Positions 22,295-32,568 of a stretch of 64,000 nucleotides of DNA are shown here, piece after piece. The notes under the pieces were generated by a model. That model saw only the letters and a list, made by a program, of their open reading frames with translations. It did no database searches and had not been told where the DNA came from. The stretch is taken from the NCBI GenBank assembly GCA_947462335.1, contig OX381705.1, positions 38,339,570 to 38,403,569 of the forward strand. Direction: 5' to 3'. Position 1 is the stretch's first letter. Each line of letters opens with the position of its first letter. Origin of the DNA: Harmothoe impar (lineage: Eukaryota > Annelida > Polychaeta > Phyllodocida > Polynoidae). The position numbers were made by a program, and so were the translations under genes.

Positions 22295-23135
22295 GTCATA
22301 TTGGATAATGTTATCATAAGCATACCGCTTTAGATCTTTCCCTGCCAAAAACCTCTGATGACCTATATATGGTCCAACTTTCTCACCGTTTTCCAACAAC
22401 TTTTCAATGTCACGTAAGGAGTAGTAAATGATTTCCTTATAACCAAGGGGGCTGGGTTCCCAAATCAGAAGTAAAGGGGGCTCAAATATTACTTTTCCAT
22501 ACAATCAATCTATCATGAGGCATGTATATGATACATCATGCAAAATAAAACGATACTTGAAGTTGGTCGGAGTGGGCCCCCCCCAATGAGAGTTTGCTTC
22601 CTAAAAAGGCTAATTAAAGTCCCTTGTAATATTTAAAAACTAGTGTTGAATTTTGTTTGCCCCTCATTGAACAAGGGTTCAAATATATTGCTCCAATTTA
22701 TACTCTACTCTAGGTACTTGGGGTCTAAACGCATTATCACACATAAGATTTGGGAAACTAGAGTGCGATATCAATAATGCATTTATAAGTGTTATTCACA
22801 ATCTCGTGAGATATCAAATTACAAAATGTCACAATTCTCAATGTACATGTATTTTCAACAATATTCAACTCTCAGTCCCCAGACCAATAATCTTCACTAA
22901 TGACCTCACAATCACAGTTTTAATATCACAGCATATTGTTCACAGCATAACAATATGCTATTATAAAACCCTAGCAGAGTGAATACACAATTACAAAACA
23001 TTTCTACACCTGAGAGCACAATGTCCCTCAGTTACAACACAGTATGGTGTAACGTTCACAAATACCTTTTCGGGTACAGATGCTTGGGTATGATGCCTTT
23101 CCCAGCTCCTCACCCACCCAAAACAGTCCTCTGGT
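22295..23135. other. Unassigned stretch
   Basis: No gene; the short minus ORF at 22259-22504 overlaps the element edge and has no motif I recognise. Confidence 0.4.
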
Positions 23136-23250
23136 CTCCACAGCTCCAAGTATAACCCAACCTCATACATCATTGAGTCCTATTGTTAAAATTACTGCCC
23201 TTGGTACTGCTCCTAGCCCAGAACTCCACAGCTCCAAGTATAACCCAAGG
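23136..23250. repeat. 25-bp direct repeat
   Basis: CTCCACAGCTCCAAGTATAA plus CCCAA occurs at about 23136 and again at about 23224. Confidence 0.85.
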
Positions 23251-23278
23251 CTGTGTCTCACGACCTTGGGCCAATGTT

Positions 23279-23553
23279 TTTGTCTCTGACTGGGTGCCGT
23301 CTCTGACCGGGTGCCGTCTCTGACCGGGTGCCGTCTCTGACCGGCTTGGCTTGATAAGGTCAAAATACCAACAGCAGGAGGCTAATTATAATTATAATTA
23401 TAATTACATAACAACCGCCATAACGTTTATACAAATCCTTATATATATGAGTATAATTCTTTTTAAAACACCCTTTTTCTGACACCTGGTCAGAGACGGC
23501 ACCTGGTCAGAGACGGCACCTGGTCAGAGACGGCACCCGGTCAGAGACCAGCG
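23279..23553. repeat. Foldback of inverted 17-bp tandem repeats
   Basis: About 3.5 tandem copies of GTGCCGTCTCTGACCGG (23279-23344) face about four copies of the reverse complement (GGTCAGAGACGGCACCT, 23488-23553). The roughly 140-base loop holds an (AATTAT)n tract. Both arms have the same repeat number and phase, so the whole can fold back on itself. Confidence 0.85.
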
Positions 23554-25180
23554 AAACCGGATATCCGCCTGGGCTCCACATTCTCCAAATGTGGAGCCAC
23601 GCGAAAGTGCCCCAGGTCCCTGATTACTGCTCCTGTTCCTAGAAGGCTAGATACAGCTTTCCCTGCACCAGCCTCAGACCCTAGGCAGGCTAAGTTGTCC
23701 GGCTGGCCCGTTTGTTGTCTGCTGACTGTATTGCCCCCCACCTGCCCCTCACCTCCCTACCCCACCCACTGACTAGTACCGGTAGTAGTTAATTAAACAT
23801 CTTTATAAAACGGTTGGCTGTGCGTTATAACTCTAGAGAAGTCAGGTGCTGTAATTAGGTCAAGGGCCTGTTTGCCTCATGCACATTACGTTATCTACAA
23901 AGATTACATTAATTATGCACAGACATTACGTTGGTTACCCCGGTACCATTTTATAAAGACAATAATTATCATTCTTTCCATCTCAACTTAAAACATCTCG
24001 TTTTCTATTCTCTAAATGCCAAGCATGCCCTTACTATAGTTTTATCTTGTACTTTTATAAATCTCTCAACATATAGAATTGACAGAAAAAAACCCTATAT
24101 ATTTTATTTCAAGAAAGACACATATAACTGTCTATCTTATGGGATGCTGTATACTCATGGTTTAGCTACCTGACGACTTGGAGGCCTTTGGAGGTGTGCC
24201 CCCAAACACTACTCTGTGACTATATAGGGGTGATTGACTGTCAAGTTGGCTCCACTCACCCAGAACATATTCATACAGGTACATACAGGCATAGTAATCT
24301 GAATATTCATCATCCCTTGACCAATGAGCTGTCTGATATTGAATGGGCACCCGAGGATGCCCATACATAATGCTGTAATGAGGTTGGAATCCAGATATAG
24401 GTACTGGTACAAGTCCTAATGCAGCCCAGTGGGCTGGGTGACCTGCAGTGAAGCTGGTTGCTTTCACACCTTTCAAACGAAATCGTTTTCTGATGCCTTT
24501 ATGATTCCAATAATATATTTGAGATCATATAATATTTACATCATAATAGTACATGCAAACGCAATATAATGTTCATACCAATACAAAACCATTTTCAGAA
24601 ATGCTCATGTTCCATGTGACTAAGGAAAAATCCATGTCGCTAGTCATGGAGATTATAGAAGCATATATGGTTCTAATGACTAAAATCTGGGACTATTTAG
24701 TGCTTAAGTATGGTATATGCTTTATTCAAGGATCAGCTTAGAGATAGGTGGAGAAAGTCCATCCAGCTACTTAGCTGCCACCTGTGTGAGGTAGGACCCG
24801 CGAAATTGCCGATTTTCACTCTTCCGCGAAAGTTTACACATGTGAAAATAAGTACTTTCATAGTATATCACTAGTCCCCAGGACTATACCTTTAGTCCCC
24901 AAGACTATAACCAGCTCCCCATGATATTGAGTGAACTTCAAATTGTGTCAATCTATTAGAGCCTATTAAAATGACTGACAATATATATAATGCTATACAC
25001 CTTAAGAACTACAGTAATACAATCAAGTGAATCACAGTAATACGCTGTCAATTGAATTATGTGATACTTGACAAAACACAACAACAGAATTGTGTTGATA
25101 CCCTTCAGTGAATTACAGTGATACCCTTGATATACTAGTATGTACCATTTGTTGGTCGTAATTCACCACCCAAACAGTTA
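23554..25180. other. Unassigned stretch
   Basis: Short ORFs only. Small direct repeats include TAGTCCCCAGGACTATA / TAGTCCCCAAGACTATA near 24873 and 24892, and CAGTAATAC / CAGTGATACCCTT near 25010-25135. Confidence 0.45.
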
Positions 25181-25312
25181 GCCTGCAGGTGGACATTTAC
25201 AAGACATGCATAGTCTTAAAATGCAGTCTTACAAACAGTTTAAGCCTGCAGATGGACATTTACAAAACATGCATAGTCTTAAAATGCAAACAGTGCGTAG
25301 TCTTACAAATAG
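25181..25312. repeat. About 70-bp tandem duplication
   Basis: GCCTGCAGGTGGACATTTAC and GCCTGCAGATGGACATTTAC each lead a unit ending in CATGCATAGTCTTAAAATGC. Confidence 0.85.
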
Positions 25313-25483
25313 TTTGCTTGTAGATGACGTCGTCATGCCATAGAATAATCCCCCCATTTAAATGTCTAGACTAATACCAGTCTAGAAGTTAGCAAACAAT
25401 GCCGTACAATGCCCCTATGATATGGACCATTGATACACCTTACCCTTTGATGCAAACACTAACAAAAAAAATAGAGGCACAGA
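25313..25483. other. Short unassigned flank
   Basis: Nothing recognisable. Confidence 0.5.
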
Positions 25484-25781
25484 CCTGGGAGCCATTTCAC
25501 CACATAATATGGACACCCCGTATCAGTCATATGGGGGGTCCGTATGTCACATATGGCGTTTTTCCGTTTCACCACATAGTATGTGGAGAGCCGTATTCAA
25601 ATGTGGGGGGTCCGTATTCCATTTCACCACATAATACGGCCCTGTCAATTTCCGTATATGGTCCGTATAATTCCTCCTGAATGTGGCAGGTCTAGGGGCA
25701 GCATATATTGAGAAAATGGTGGGAAAAGGGCCGTATGTAGGGCCGTATGTTGTAAAAAGGGTCCGCATGTTGATAATGGGC

Positions 25782-26225
25782 GTGAGGAGGTGGTGGTGAA
25801 TGTGATGAGGTAGTAGTGGACGTGAGGAGGTAGCAGTGGACGTGAGGAGGTGGTACTGGACGTGATGGGGTAGTAGTGGAGGTGAGGAGGTAGTAGTGGA
25901 CGTGATGAGGTAGCAGTGGACGTGAGGAGGTAGCAGTGGACGTGAGGAGGTAGCAGTGGACGTGAGGAGGTAGTAGTGGACGTGAGGAGGTAGTAGTGGA
26001 CGTGATGAGGTAGCAGTGGACGTGATGAGGTAGCAGTGGACGTGATGAGGTAGCAGTGGACGTGAGGAGGTAGTAGTGGACGTGAGGAGGTAGCAGTGGA
26101 CGTGAGGAGGTAGCAGTGGACGTGAGGAGGTAGCAGTGGACGTGATGAGGTAGCAGTGGACGTGGGGAGATGGTGTTGGATGTGAGCAGATGGTGTTGGA
26201 CTTGAGGAGATGGTGTTGGACTTGA
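25782..26225. repeat. 20-bp minisatellite inside copy 1
   Basis: About 22 units of GGACGTGAGGAGGTAGCAGT with GAGG/GATG and GCAGT/GTAGT variants. The unit has no stop on the minus strand, so three minus frames of 182-262 codons stay open; these are not genes. Confidence 0.97.
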
Positions 26226-26285
26226 GGAGATATAAACCATCTCCTAACGTCCAATGGAGAGGGCAGGTCGGGGAATGGAGATTTG

Positions 26286-26338
26286 CCTGTCCTGTCCATT
26301 CCCCTGCCCATTCCCCTGCCCATTCCCCTGCCCATTCC
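26286..26338. repeat. 12-bp minisatellite, C-strand
   Basis: About four to five units of CCATTCCCCTGC. The reverse complement occurs at 27880-27972 in copy 2. Confidence 0.93.
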
Positions 26339-26402
26339 CTCACTTGCCAGCTATCTTATTTGCATTGGTGATTACATGGAAGGGGTGTGGCCTGACCTTT
26401 AA

Positions 26403-26456
26403 TTAGACATACACATACCAACATGGATCCACACAGGGGAGAAACCTCCCTTGTGT
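26403..26456 (+). pseudogene. Decayed C2H2 zinc-finger fragment in copy 1
   Basis: Codons read LDIHIPTWIHTGEKPPLC. HTGEKP is the standard linker between C2H2 zinc fingers, preceded here by L-x2-H-x-P-T as at the end of a finger, with a two-residue insertion (WI) before the last His. A stop codon (TAA) lies immediately upstream in this copy where copy 2 has a CAA codon. Only one upstream Cys is left. It is a captured gene remnant, or less likely a chance match; not functional. Confidence 0.45.
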
Positions 26457-26557
26457 TCAACTCATTGAAATTAGCCTGTTGGTTATATTTACTATACTGC
26501 ATGAAGCAATAATGCTTAGGTCACATTCTACTCTGTGCGGTCCTTAAAGGATTCCCC

Positions 26558-26740
26558 GACCTCCCCCTCATTCCCTGACCTCCCTTCTCCATTCCCGACC
26601 TCCCCTCTCCATTCCCTGACCTCCCCTCTCCATTCCCCGACCTCCCCTCTCCATTCCCCGACCTCCCCTCCCCATTCTCTGGCCTCCTCTCTCCATTCCC
26701 CGACCTCCCCTCCCCATTCTCTGGCCTCCCCTCTCCATTT
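26558..26740. repeat. About 21-bp minisatellite, C-strand
   Basis: About nine units of CCCCGACCTCCCCTCTCCAT(T) with length variants. The opposite orientation occurs at 27370-27660. Confidence 0.95.
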
Positions 26741-27369
26741 CCTAACATCCAAAACAGAATGTGGACCCTCTCCAGCCTACCTCCGTATGTTGCTACATAT
26801 TATGACGTCACAGAGGGATTTCCCTAGGGGTTCCCCGAAATGTAAACTGGTTTTTGCACAATTTAACAATTGGGATTGGTGAGTGCCGTATGTCACATAC
26901 GGAAATATGAAAAAATAGCTCAAACATACGGACATAACACAGCAATGGTTCAGAAATGGAAAAATCTTTTTTTCAAAAAATGTCTGTATAAGGGCTGTAT
27001 TTGGGGGCCGAATGTTGGTATTTGTTCTTGGATGCGGTGAAATGCCTCCCAGGAGGGCATTTCACCACATAATATGGACCCCCCGTATGACTCATATGGG
27101 GGGTCCGTATGTGACATATGGCGTTTTTCCGTTTCACCACATAATATGTGGAGATCCGTATTCAAATGTGGGGGGTCCGTATTCAAATGTGGCGTTTTTC
27201 CATTTCACCACATAATGTGGAGATCAAAAATCTGTATACAGTCCGTAATTTTTCCCTTGAATGTGGCAGGTCTAGGGGCAGCAAATATTGAGAAAATGGT
27301 GAAAAAAGGGCCGTATGTAGGGCCGTATGTGGTAAGAGGGGTCTGCATGATGTTTTTGGTCCAGAGGAT

Positions 27370-27660
27370 AGGTCGGGGAATGAAGTGGGGAGGTCGAGGA
27401 TTGGAGTTGGGAGAGGTCGAGGAATGGAGTGGGGAGGTCGGGAATGGAGTGGGGAGGTCGGAAAATGGAGAGGGGAGGTCGGGAATGGAGAAGGGAGGTC
27501 GGAAAATGGAGAGGGGAGGTCGGGGAATGGAGAAGGGAGGTCGGAAAATGGAGAGGGGAGGTCGGGGAATGGAGTAGGGAGGTCGGGAATGGAGTGGGGA
27601 AGTGGGGGAATGGAGAGGCAAGGTCAGGGAAGGAGAAGGAGGTCAGGGAAAAGGTCAGGG
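27370..27660. repeat. About 21-bp minisatellite, G-strand
   Basis: About 14 units around GGAGGTCGGGGAATGGAGA with AGTGG/AAGGG variants. Forward ORFs of 94-167 codons rich in EGRSGNG run through it and are artefacts. Confidence 0.95.
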
Positions 27661-27751
27661 ATCCTTTAAGGACCACACAGTGTAGAATGCTGCCATTAAA
27701 GCATTATTGCTTCATGCAGTATTGTAAATATAACAGACAGGCCAATTAATA

Positions 27752-27870
27752 TCAATGAGTTGAACACAGGGGAGGTTTCTCCCCTGTGTGGATCCATGTT
27801 GGTATGTGTATGTCTAATTGAAGGTCAGGCCACACCCCTTCCATGTAATCACCAATGCAAATAAGATAGC
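27752..27870 (-). pseudogene. Decayed C2H2 zinc-finger fragment in copy 2
   Basis: The minus strand reads ...DLQLDIHIPTWIHTGEKPPLC, longer than in copy 1 because the upstream codon is CAA rather than TAA. Further upstream is YLICIGDYMEGVW, which keeps one Cys at roughly the right distance from the His, one residue out of register for a canonical finger. Same remnant as 26403-26456, in the opposite orientation because the core is inverted. Confidence 0.45.
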
Positions 27871-27879
27871 TGGCAAGTG

Positions 27880-27972
27880 GGGGAATGGGCAGGGGAATGG
27901 GCAGGGGAATGGGCAGGGGAATGGGCAGGGGAATGGGCAGGGGAATGGGCAGGGGAATGGGCAGGGGAATGG
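27880..27972. repeat. 12-bp minisatellite, G-strand
   Basis: About eight units of GGGGAATGGGCA, nearly identical to each other. Confidence 0.97.
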
Positions 27973-28048
27973 ACAGGCAAATGTAATACATATGCTATAC
28001 CAATGGGAGTTGTAGTGCACAAGACATGAGACCAGCAGGTCAGGTAGT

Positions 28049-28090
28049 GCCACACTGGAGAAAAACCTCAATGTGCAGTCCCTGACCAGT
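28049..28090 (+). pseudogene. Second zinc-finger linker remnant
   Basis: Codons read CHTGEKPQCAVPDQL, a second HTGEKP linker followed by a Cys at finger spacing. It lies in the part of the core absent from copy 1. Stops lie immediately upstream in this frame. Having two linkers in one element makes capture of a zinc-finger gene piece more likely than chance. Confidence 0.45.
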
Positions 28091-28136
28091 TGAACCCATC
28101 CCCATTGCCTATCTCCTCATGGTCATGGCTATAGCT

Positions 28137-28310
28137 CCCTTCTCCATTCCCCGACCTCCCCTCTCCATTCCCCGACCTCCCCTCTCCATTCCCTGACCTC
28201 CCTTCTCCATTCCCTGACCTCCCCTCTTACTTCCCTGACCTCCCCACTCCATTTCCCCTGTCTCCCCTGTCTCTTGCCCGACCTCTCCTGTCTCTTCTTT
28301 GACAATTCCA
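28137..28310. repeat. About 21-bp minisatellite, C-strand (copy 2 right side)
   Basis: About six to eight units of CTCCATTCCCCGACCTCCC, decaying to the right. Confidence 0.93.
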
Positions 28311-28605
28311 AACATACGGACCCTATTTATACCCTCCCCAGCCTACCTCCGTATGTTGCTACAGAGGGAATTCCCTAGGGGTTCCCCGGAATGTAGACTG
28401 GTTTTTGCACAATTTTACAATTGAGACAGGTGACTGCCGCATTCACATATGGAAATTTAAAAAAAGAGCCTCAAACATACGGACACAACACGGTAATAGT
28501 CCAGAAATGGAAAAACGATCATTTAAAAAAATGTCCGTATAAGGGCCGTATTTGGGGGCCGTATGTTGACATATTATTCAGGATGCGGTGAAATGCCCTC
28601 CTGGG

Positions 28606-29690
28606 CAGGTGTGCGCTGTATGTGAGGTGGGGAGGAGGGGCTTCTAACTCATTGCGGTGAAAACATTGGTCATACTGCCACCCCCATTTCCCTTTAAATG
28701 GAAATCTAACTTTTAATAAGTGCTAACCAATCAAGTACCATAGATGCACTTTTTGCATAGTATCAGAATTAAGTAAACATCCATGTTATTTAGCTATATG
28801 GTTGCTATAGAAAATGTAGAGAGTAAGGGCTATCAGGGGTGGGCCGGGGGGGGGGGGGGGGCAACTGCAAAGGTCATGACCCGGAATTCATTCTGAGGGT
28901 GTAGACACGTGGCGTGTGCCGCCTGGCACGCGGCGCGGCACGTGTCTGGCTGCAGGGCGGCTAATCACGTCACTTATCGAGTTTCAGCTTCATCCACATG
29001 GCCCTACGGTAGCGGTCTGTGGTGGCGTCCCAAGTGCCTTCATCGTTTCATCTTTTTACTGGCCAGAGGAGCTGTCATCGGCTCACTGAATGTGTGAGGT
29101 AGGACAAATTGCCTGCCTCCGAGAATTTATTTTAGATTAGCACCAATAGTAATTTCTGCTCACATTGTTTCGGTTTTCGGCATTCCAAGGTGGATCTATA
29201 CTTGGGGCATGAAGTCCCTTGAAGTATATATATTGTTTGTTGCCTATCGCTAATTTATAGATTATGTTTAATGGATAAGGTATGAAAAGAGAAGAAATAT
29301 AGAACCAGGTGACTTGATATAGTCTTTATAGACGTGTACATGTCAATGCACTTTGAGGTATTACACGCTTTACTCAGTCTCAAAGAGATTTTCCCAAGAA
29401 GCTAATCTTCAACAAAGAAGGGTGAAAATAGAAATCTAGGAGTGAAACAAGTTTACGTATTGGCAGAGGTTCTATCTGACCGTAAGATGGGGTTATCTCT
29501 AGTTATCGCTGGTCTGGGTGTGGAGGTGATTACTAGCACTACCTGTACGGCCCGCTCCACATACATGTGGGCATGGGCGTGGTTCTCCAGCACTTGGGTT
29601 TGACAATTATCTTAGGGCTGGGAGGGTCAGGTGGGTTGATGGCCACCCGCTCCGCCCTGGAGTGGCACACCTCCAGGAATCAGTCTGGGT
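28606..29690. other. Unassigned; G-run and GC-rich patch
   Basis: A G-run lies at 28844-28861. 28900-29100 is GC-rich and has a 62-codon ORF with no recognised motif. No gene supported. Confidence 0.4.
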
Positions 29691-29850
29691 GCTCTATATA
29701 GCCGCGCAGCTGCAATGTAAACATCATGTTTGTGGGAGGTGAGGGGTTGCAGGACGGGGTCAGAGTTACAGAGTCGCCTTTACAGCCACCATGTCTTGCT
29801 GCTGCGGCCGACGCGGTAGACGGCAGCGGCTGGTACGCTGGCCGTAAATC
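29691..29850 (+). promoter_or_regulatory. Possible TATA promoter and first coding exon
   Basis: GCTCTATATAGCCGC (TATA box near 29693) precedes a GC-rich segment. 100 bp downstream is GCCACCATGT, a close match to the vertebrate-type Kozak context, opening MSCCCGRRGRRQRL before a stop in 19 codons, with possible GT donors at 29811 and 29833. A cysteine-rich N terminus would suit a lipid-anchored protein, but no continuation is identified. A second frame from 29726 is open for 94 codons and Pro-rich. Speculative. Confidence 0.2.
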
Positions 29851-30554
29851 ACCACTGCCGACGGTCACTTGGCCAGCCACACCCGCCTTCCCCTCCCAGC
29901 CTCCACCTATCACCCAGATCGGCGCCATCCCCCGCCCGCCTGCCACGCCCGCTCTACATTCAGTGAATCCTGTTGCCTCATCACAGGTTTCAAACCAGCC
30001 GCAGCACTAGCTTGGTTTCCTCTGTATTTCCCTCTAACTTCCTTATGGGTATGTGCCGAGGATATGTGATGGAAACCCCCCACAGATTATATGTTACATA
30101 AACTCCAAAGCGACGCCGAAGAGGTCACGTACCATATATTCAGCTCCAAGGAGGTTTTCTCACGTATACTCGGTCCCTTATCGACAATAAGGCAAGACAG
30201 TGAGGCATCTCTTGATAGGGAATTCACACGATTTTCGTAATTAGTTTTATTGGGATACTGAGTCTGAGTTTGAGTTTATATATTTTATTTGGCATAGATT
30301 ACATTTACAAGTAAAGTCTCTCAAAAATACGCCAACAGCGATCAATCATTCATTGATATCTGGGGTTTGATCACACATATTCATATTATACTGAGAGTCC
30401 TACTTGATATTAATAGCTTGCAGATATTGCAATGAACTGGCCGGTGTAATGGTAAGGACAAAGAAATGTTTCAGGTTACATAGTCTGAAAATCTAGGTAG
30501 GGTAGGTCGGACTTATTTTATTTTTTAATTTTTTTTTTTTTACTTGGCCTGAAA
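29851..30554. other. Unassigned stretch
   Basis: No further exon or named element. Confidence 0.4.
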
Positions 30555-30890
30555 AGTAGCCAAAAATGGACTCGCAAACTTTAGCGCCCACTCACCGATA
30601 ACACCTTTGACTATCAAATTGACTCTGAAATAGCCCCAAAAATTACTTAAAATATAAATATCTTTTCAAAATTGCATAACAATTTCAAGGGTCAGCCCTC
30701 TTTTGCTAGGTAGGGTAAAAAATTAACTCGCAAACTTCAGCGCCGACTCGTCGACAACAGCATTGACTCGTGAACTATCAACCGACTCTGAAATAGCCCA
30801 AAAATTACTTGAAATAATTCTTTTTTTTTTCAAAATTGGATAAAAATGTCTAGGGTTGGCCCTGTTTTACTAGGTAGGGTCATGTTCACT
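30555..30890. repeat. Tandem pair of the GGTCAGCCCT / GCTAGGTAGGGT family
   Basis: Two units of about 170 bp share ACTCGCAAACTT, AGCGCC, CTCTGAAATAGCCC, AAAAATTACTT, CAAAATTG and end in CTAGGTAGGGT. Related to 15420-15655. Non-coding. Confidence 0.7.
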
Positions 30891-32568
30891 GGTTCTAATC
30901 ATTGCCCAAACCCAGCAAAATCCAAGTTTACGGTCAAAGTGTTACCAGAGCCTTCCGAACTCGATGAATAAGCTAGAGTGTGTTACCAATTGACACATCC
31001 TTCTGGGCTGAACAGATCTAGAATATAAACTATATCATATTCGATCATATTCCATGGCTTGTGCTGCCCTCTTTTGTTATATGCCAATAAGAGATCTAGA
31101 TGTATAAAACAATAGCACATCAGCTCCACACAACTTTATAATAAGAGATAAGACAATAAGGGTCCTCCCTATGAAAAGAATTTTAAAGTCTGACCCAAAT
31201 AAACTTATCCTTGAACCACTTGTAAGTTGTGTATGTGCCCACCCTAGTACGTTTCCTACAATAATTACTACGTCATCCCAGTACATAATACCATATAGGT
31301 ATTATAAAAGGAAGCAACTAAAATTCATTTTATATAAATTCGTGGGATCATTATATTAAGGTTAGAACATGGGCGGGGGGGGGGTGATATGTACATTGTT
31401 CTTTTAGGAAAGAGCGGATTTTAATACGTTTAAACACTTACCATAATATATTAACCTTTTTGCCAGTGGACTAGAAGCAAAAGACAACCAGCAGCAAAAG
31501 AAGCCTCAGTTACACAGCCACCTTTCTAGTAGTGTATAAGTGGATTCCCGAGTGACGTCTGTTATACCCTTCATACATTCCATACACTGTACTTTGGCTA
31601 CTTGTGCAGCTATAATTGCTGGCAGTTGAAATATCCTCTACATAGGTCAGGTCAGGATATGGCCGGAAGGGTGGCTTATTGCACCACAGGTGGTGCAGGT
31701 GGAGAAAGGAGTGGTTAAGGGGGTTAATATTAGGTCAGTTGCAGTGGGTAATCGGCGAGAGCCTGCAGTACCCGGCTGCAATAGCCAAAAACCTCTAGCG
31801 GGAGTCCTCATGTACAGGGGGTGTCCAGTCTACCCAAGCCTCGTGTACATCTGTGGAAAGGTCATCCCCCCTACAGACAGTTTCTTTGCTTCATCCTAGC
31901 CCCACCCCCTCCGAGCAGCTGGGTAAACTTGCCACCAGGTGGTACACGGTGCCTTGCCTGGTCCAACCATCACCTTCACCTCTCACACTCGACCCCGACC
32001 CACACCTTTGCCAACCAGTGCCCACCAGGTCAAACGGTATGGTAGTAAATACAGTGTGAAATATCATCTGCAACTTGTAGCTTCTCCAACGAACCAAATG
32101 TGAGAGTACAAGCTCACACATGAAACGATGTCATCACGTCCGACTGGCATTACAAATAAGTCATTTGCGTAGTATTCCGCGCATATGTACAGAGGAGGGG
32201 GATCTGAATATATGTTGGGTCCCCCAGATTTTGCCTAAACCACATTACATAATACACACAATTCCAAAAGCTACCTCTCCAACTTAGGGAAACATGGGAT
32301 ATAGTGGGGCCCGGCCCCAATCATAACTAAAGGGGGCTCAGAGTTCTAACATGAACCGCCCCTCCATTTACTCCAAGGTAAATTATATTTTTGGGCCCAA
32401 GGTAAGGACAGAAAGGGTCTGTGAAAAGGTGCTCTTTTGGACGAAATGGGTATATCTTTTTAGCCAAATGACTGGGGAAACTCTGAGATTACACTTTAAC
32501 CCAGCTATTCTTAACATTGAAGACACATGGGCCCTGAATATGGGTTTATGTTCACACATAGTTACCAT
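30891..32568. other. Unassigned stretch
   Basis: Short ORFs, a G-run at 31375, and the small inverted repeat GCACCACAGGTGGTGC near 31681. No gene or full element recognised. Confidence 0.45.

Larger units (their letters stand above)
25484..27053. mobile_element. CCGTATGT-rich TIR element, copy 1
   Basis: Termini CCTGGGAGCCATTTCACC (25484) and GGTGAAATGCCTCCCAGG (ending 27053) are inverted repeats matching 17 of 18. In order: a block rich in CCGTATGT/CACATATGG words, GGCAGGTCTAGGGGCAGCA, a 20-bp minisatellite, one G-strand GGTCGGGGAATGGAG unit, a C-strand 12-mer tract, a unique segment of about 200 bp, a C-strand 21-mer minisatellite, and the tail CTCCGTATGTTGCTAC to GGATGCGGTGAAATGC. No transposase. 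Relative to copy 2, the unique segment plus its 12-mer tract is inverted. Superfamily unknown. Confidence 0.8.
27048..28605. mobile_element. CCGTATGT-rich TIR element, copy 2 (head-to-tail with copy 1)
   Basis: Termini CCCAGGAGGGCATTTCACC (27048-27066) and its exact reverse complement (28587-28605), 19 of 19. It overlaps copy 1 by the shared CCCAGG at the junction. Order: CCGTATGT block, GGCAGGTCTAGGGGCAGCA, G-strand 21-mer minisatellite (27370-27660), unique segment, G-strand 12-mer tract, about 165 bp not seen in copy 1, C-strand 21-mer minisatellite (28137-28310), and the same tail as copy 1. The core therefore sits between minisatellites of opposite orientation. Confidence 0.8.

Noticed and set aside
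25547..26343. Three long minus-strand ORFs (182-262 codons)
   Set aside because: They run through a 20-bp minisatellite whose unit has no stop in any minus frame; the proteins are frame-shifted versions of the same repeat.
26521..27676. Gly/Arg/Glu-rich and Pro/Ser-rich ORFs on both strands
   Set aside because: Products of the 21-bp minisatellites, not proteins.
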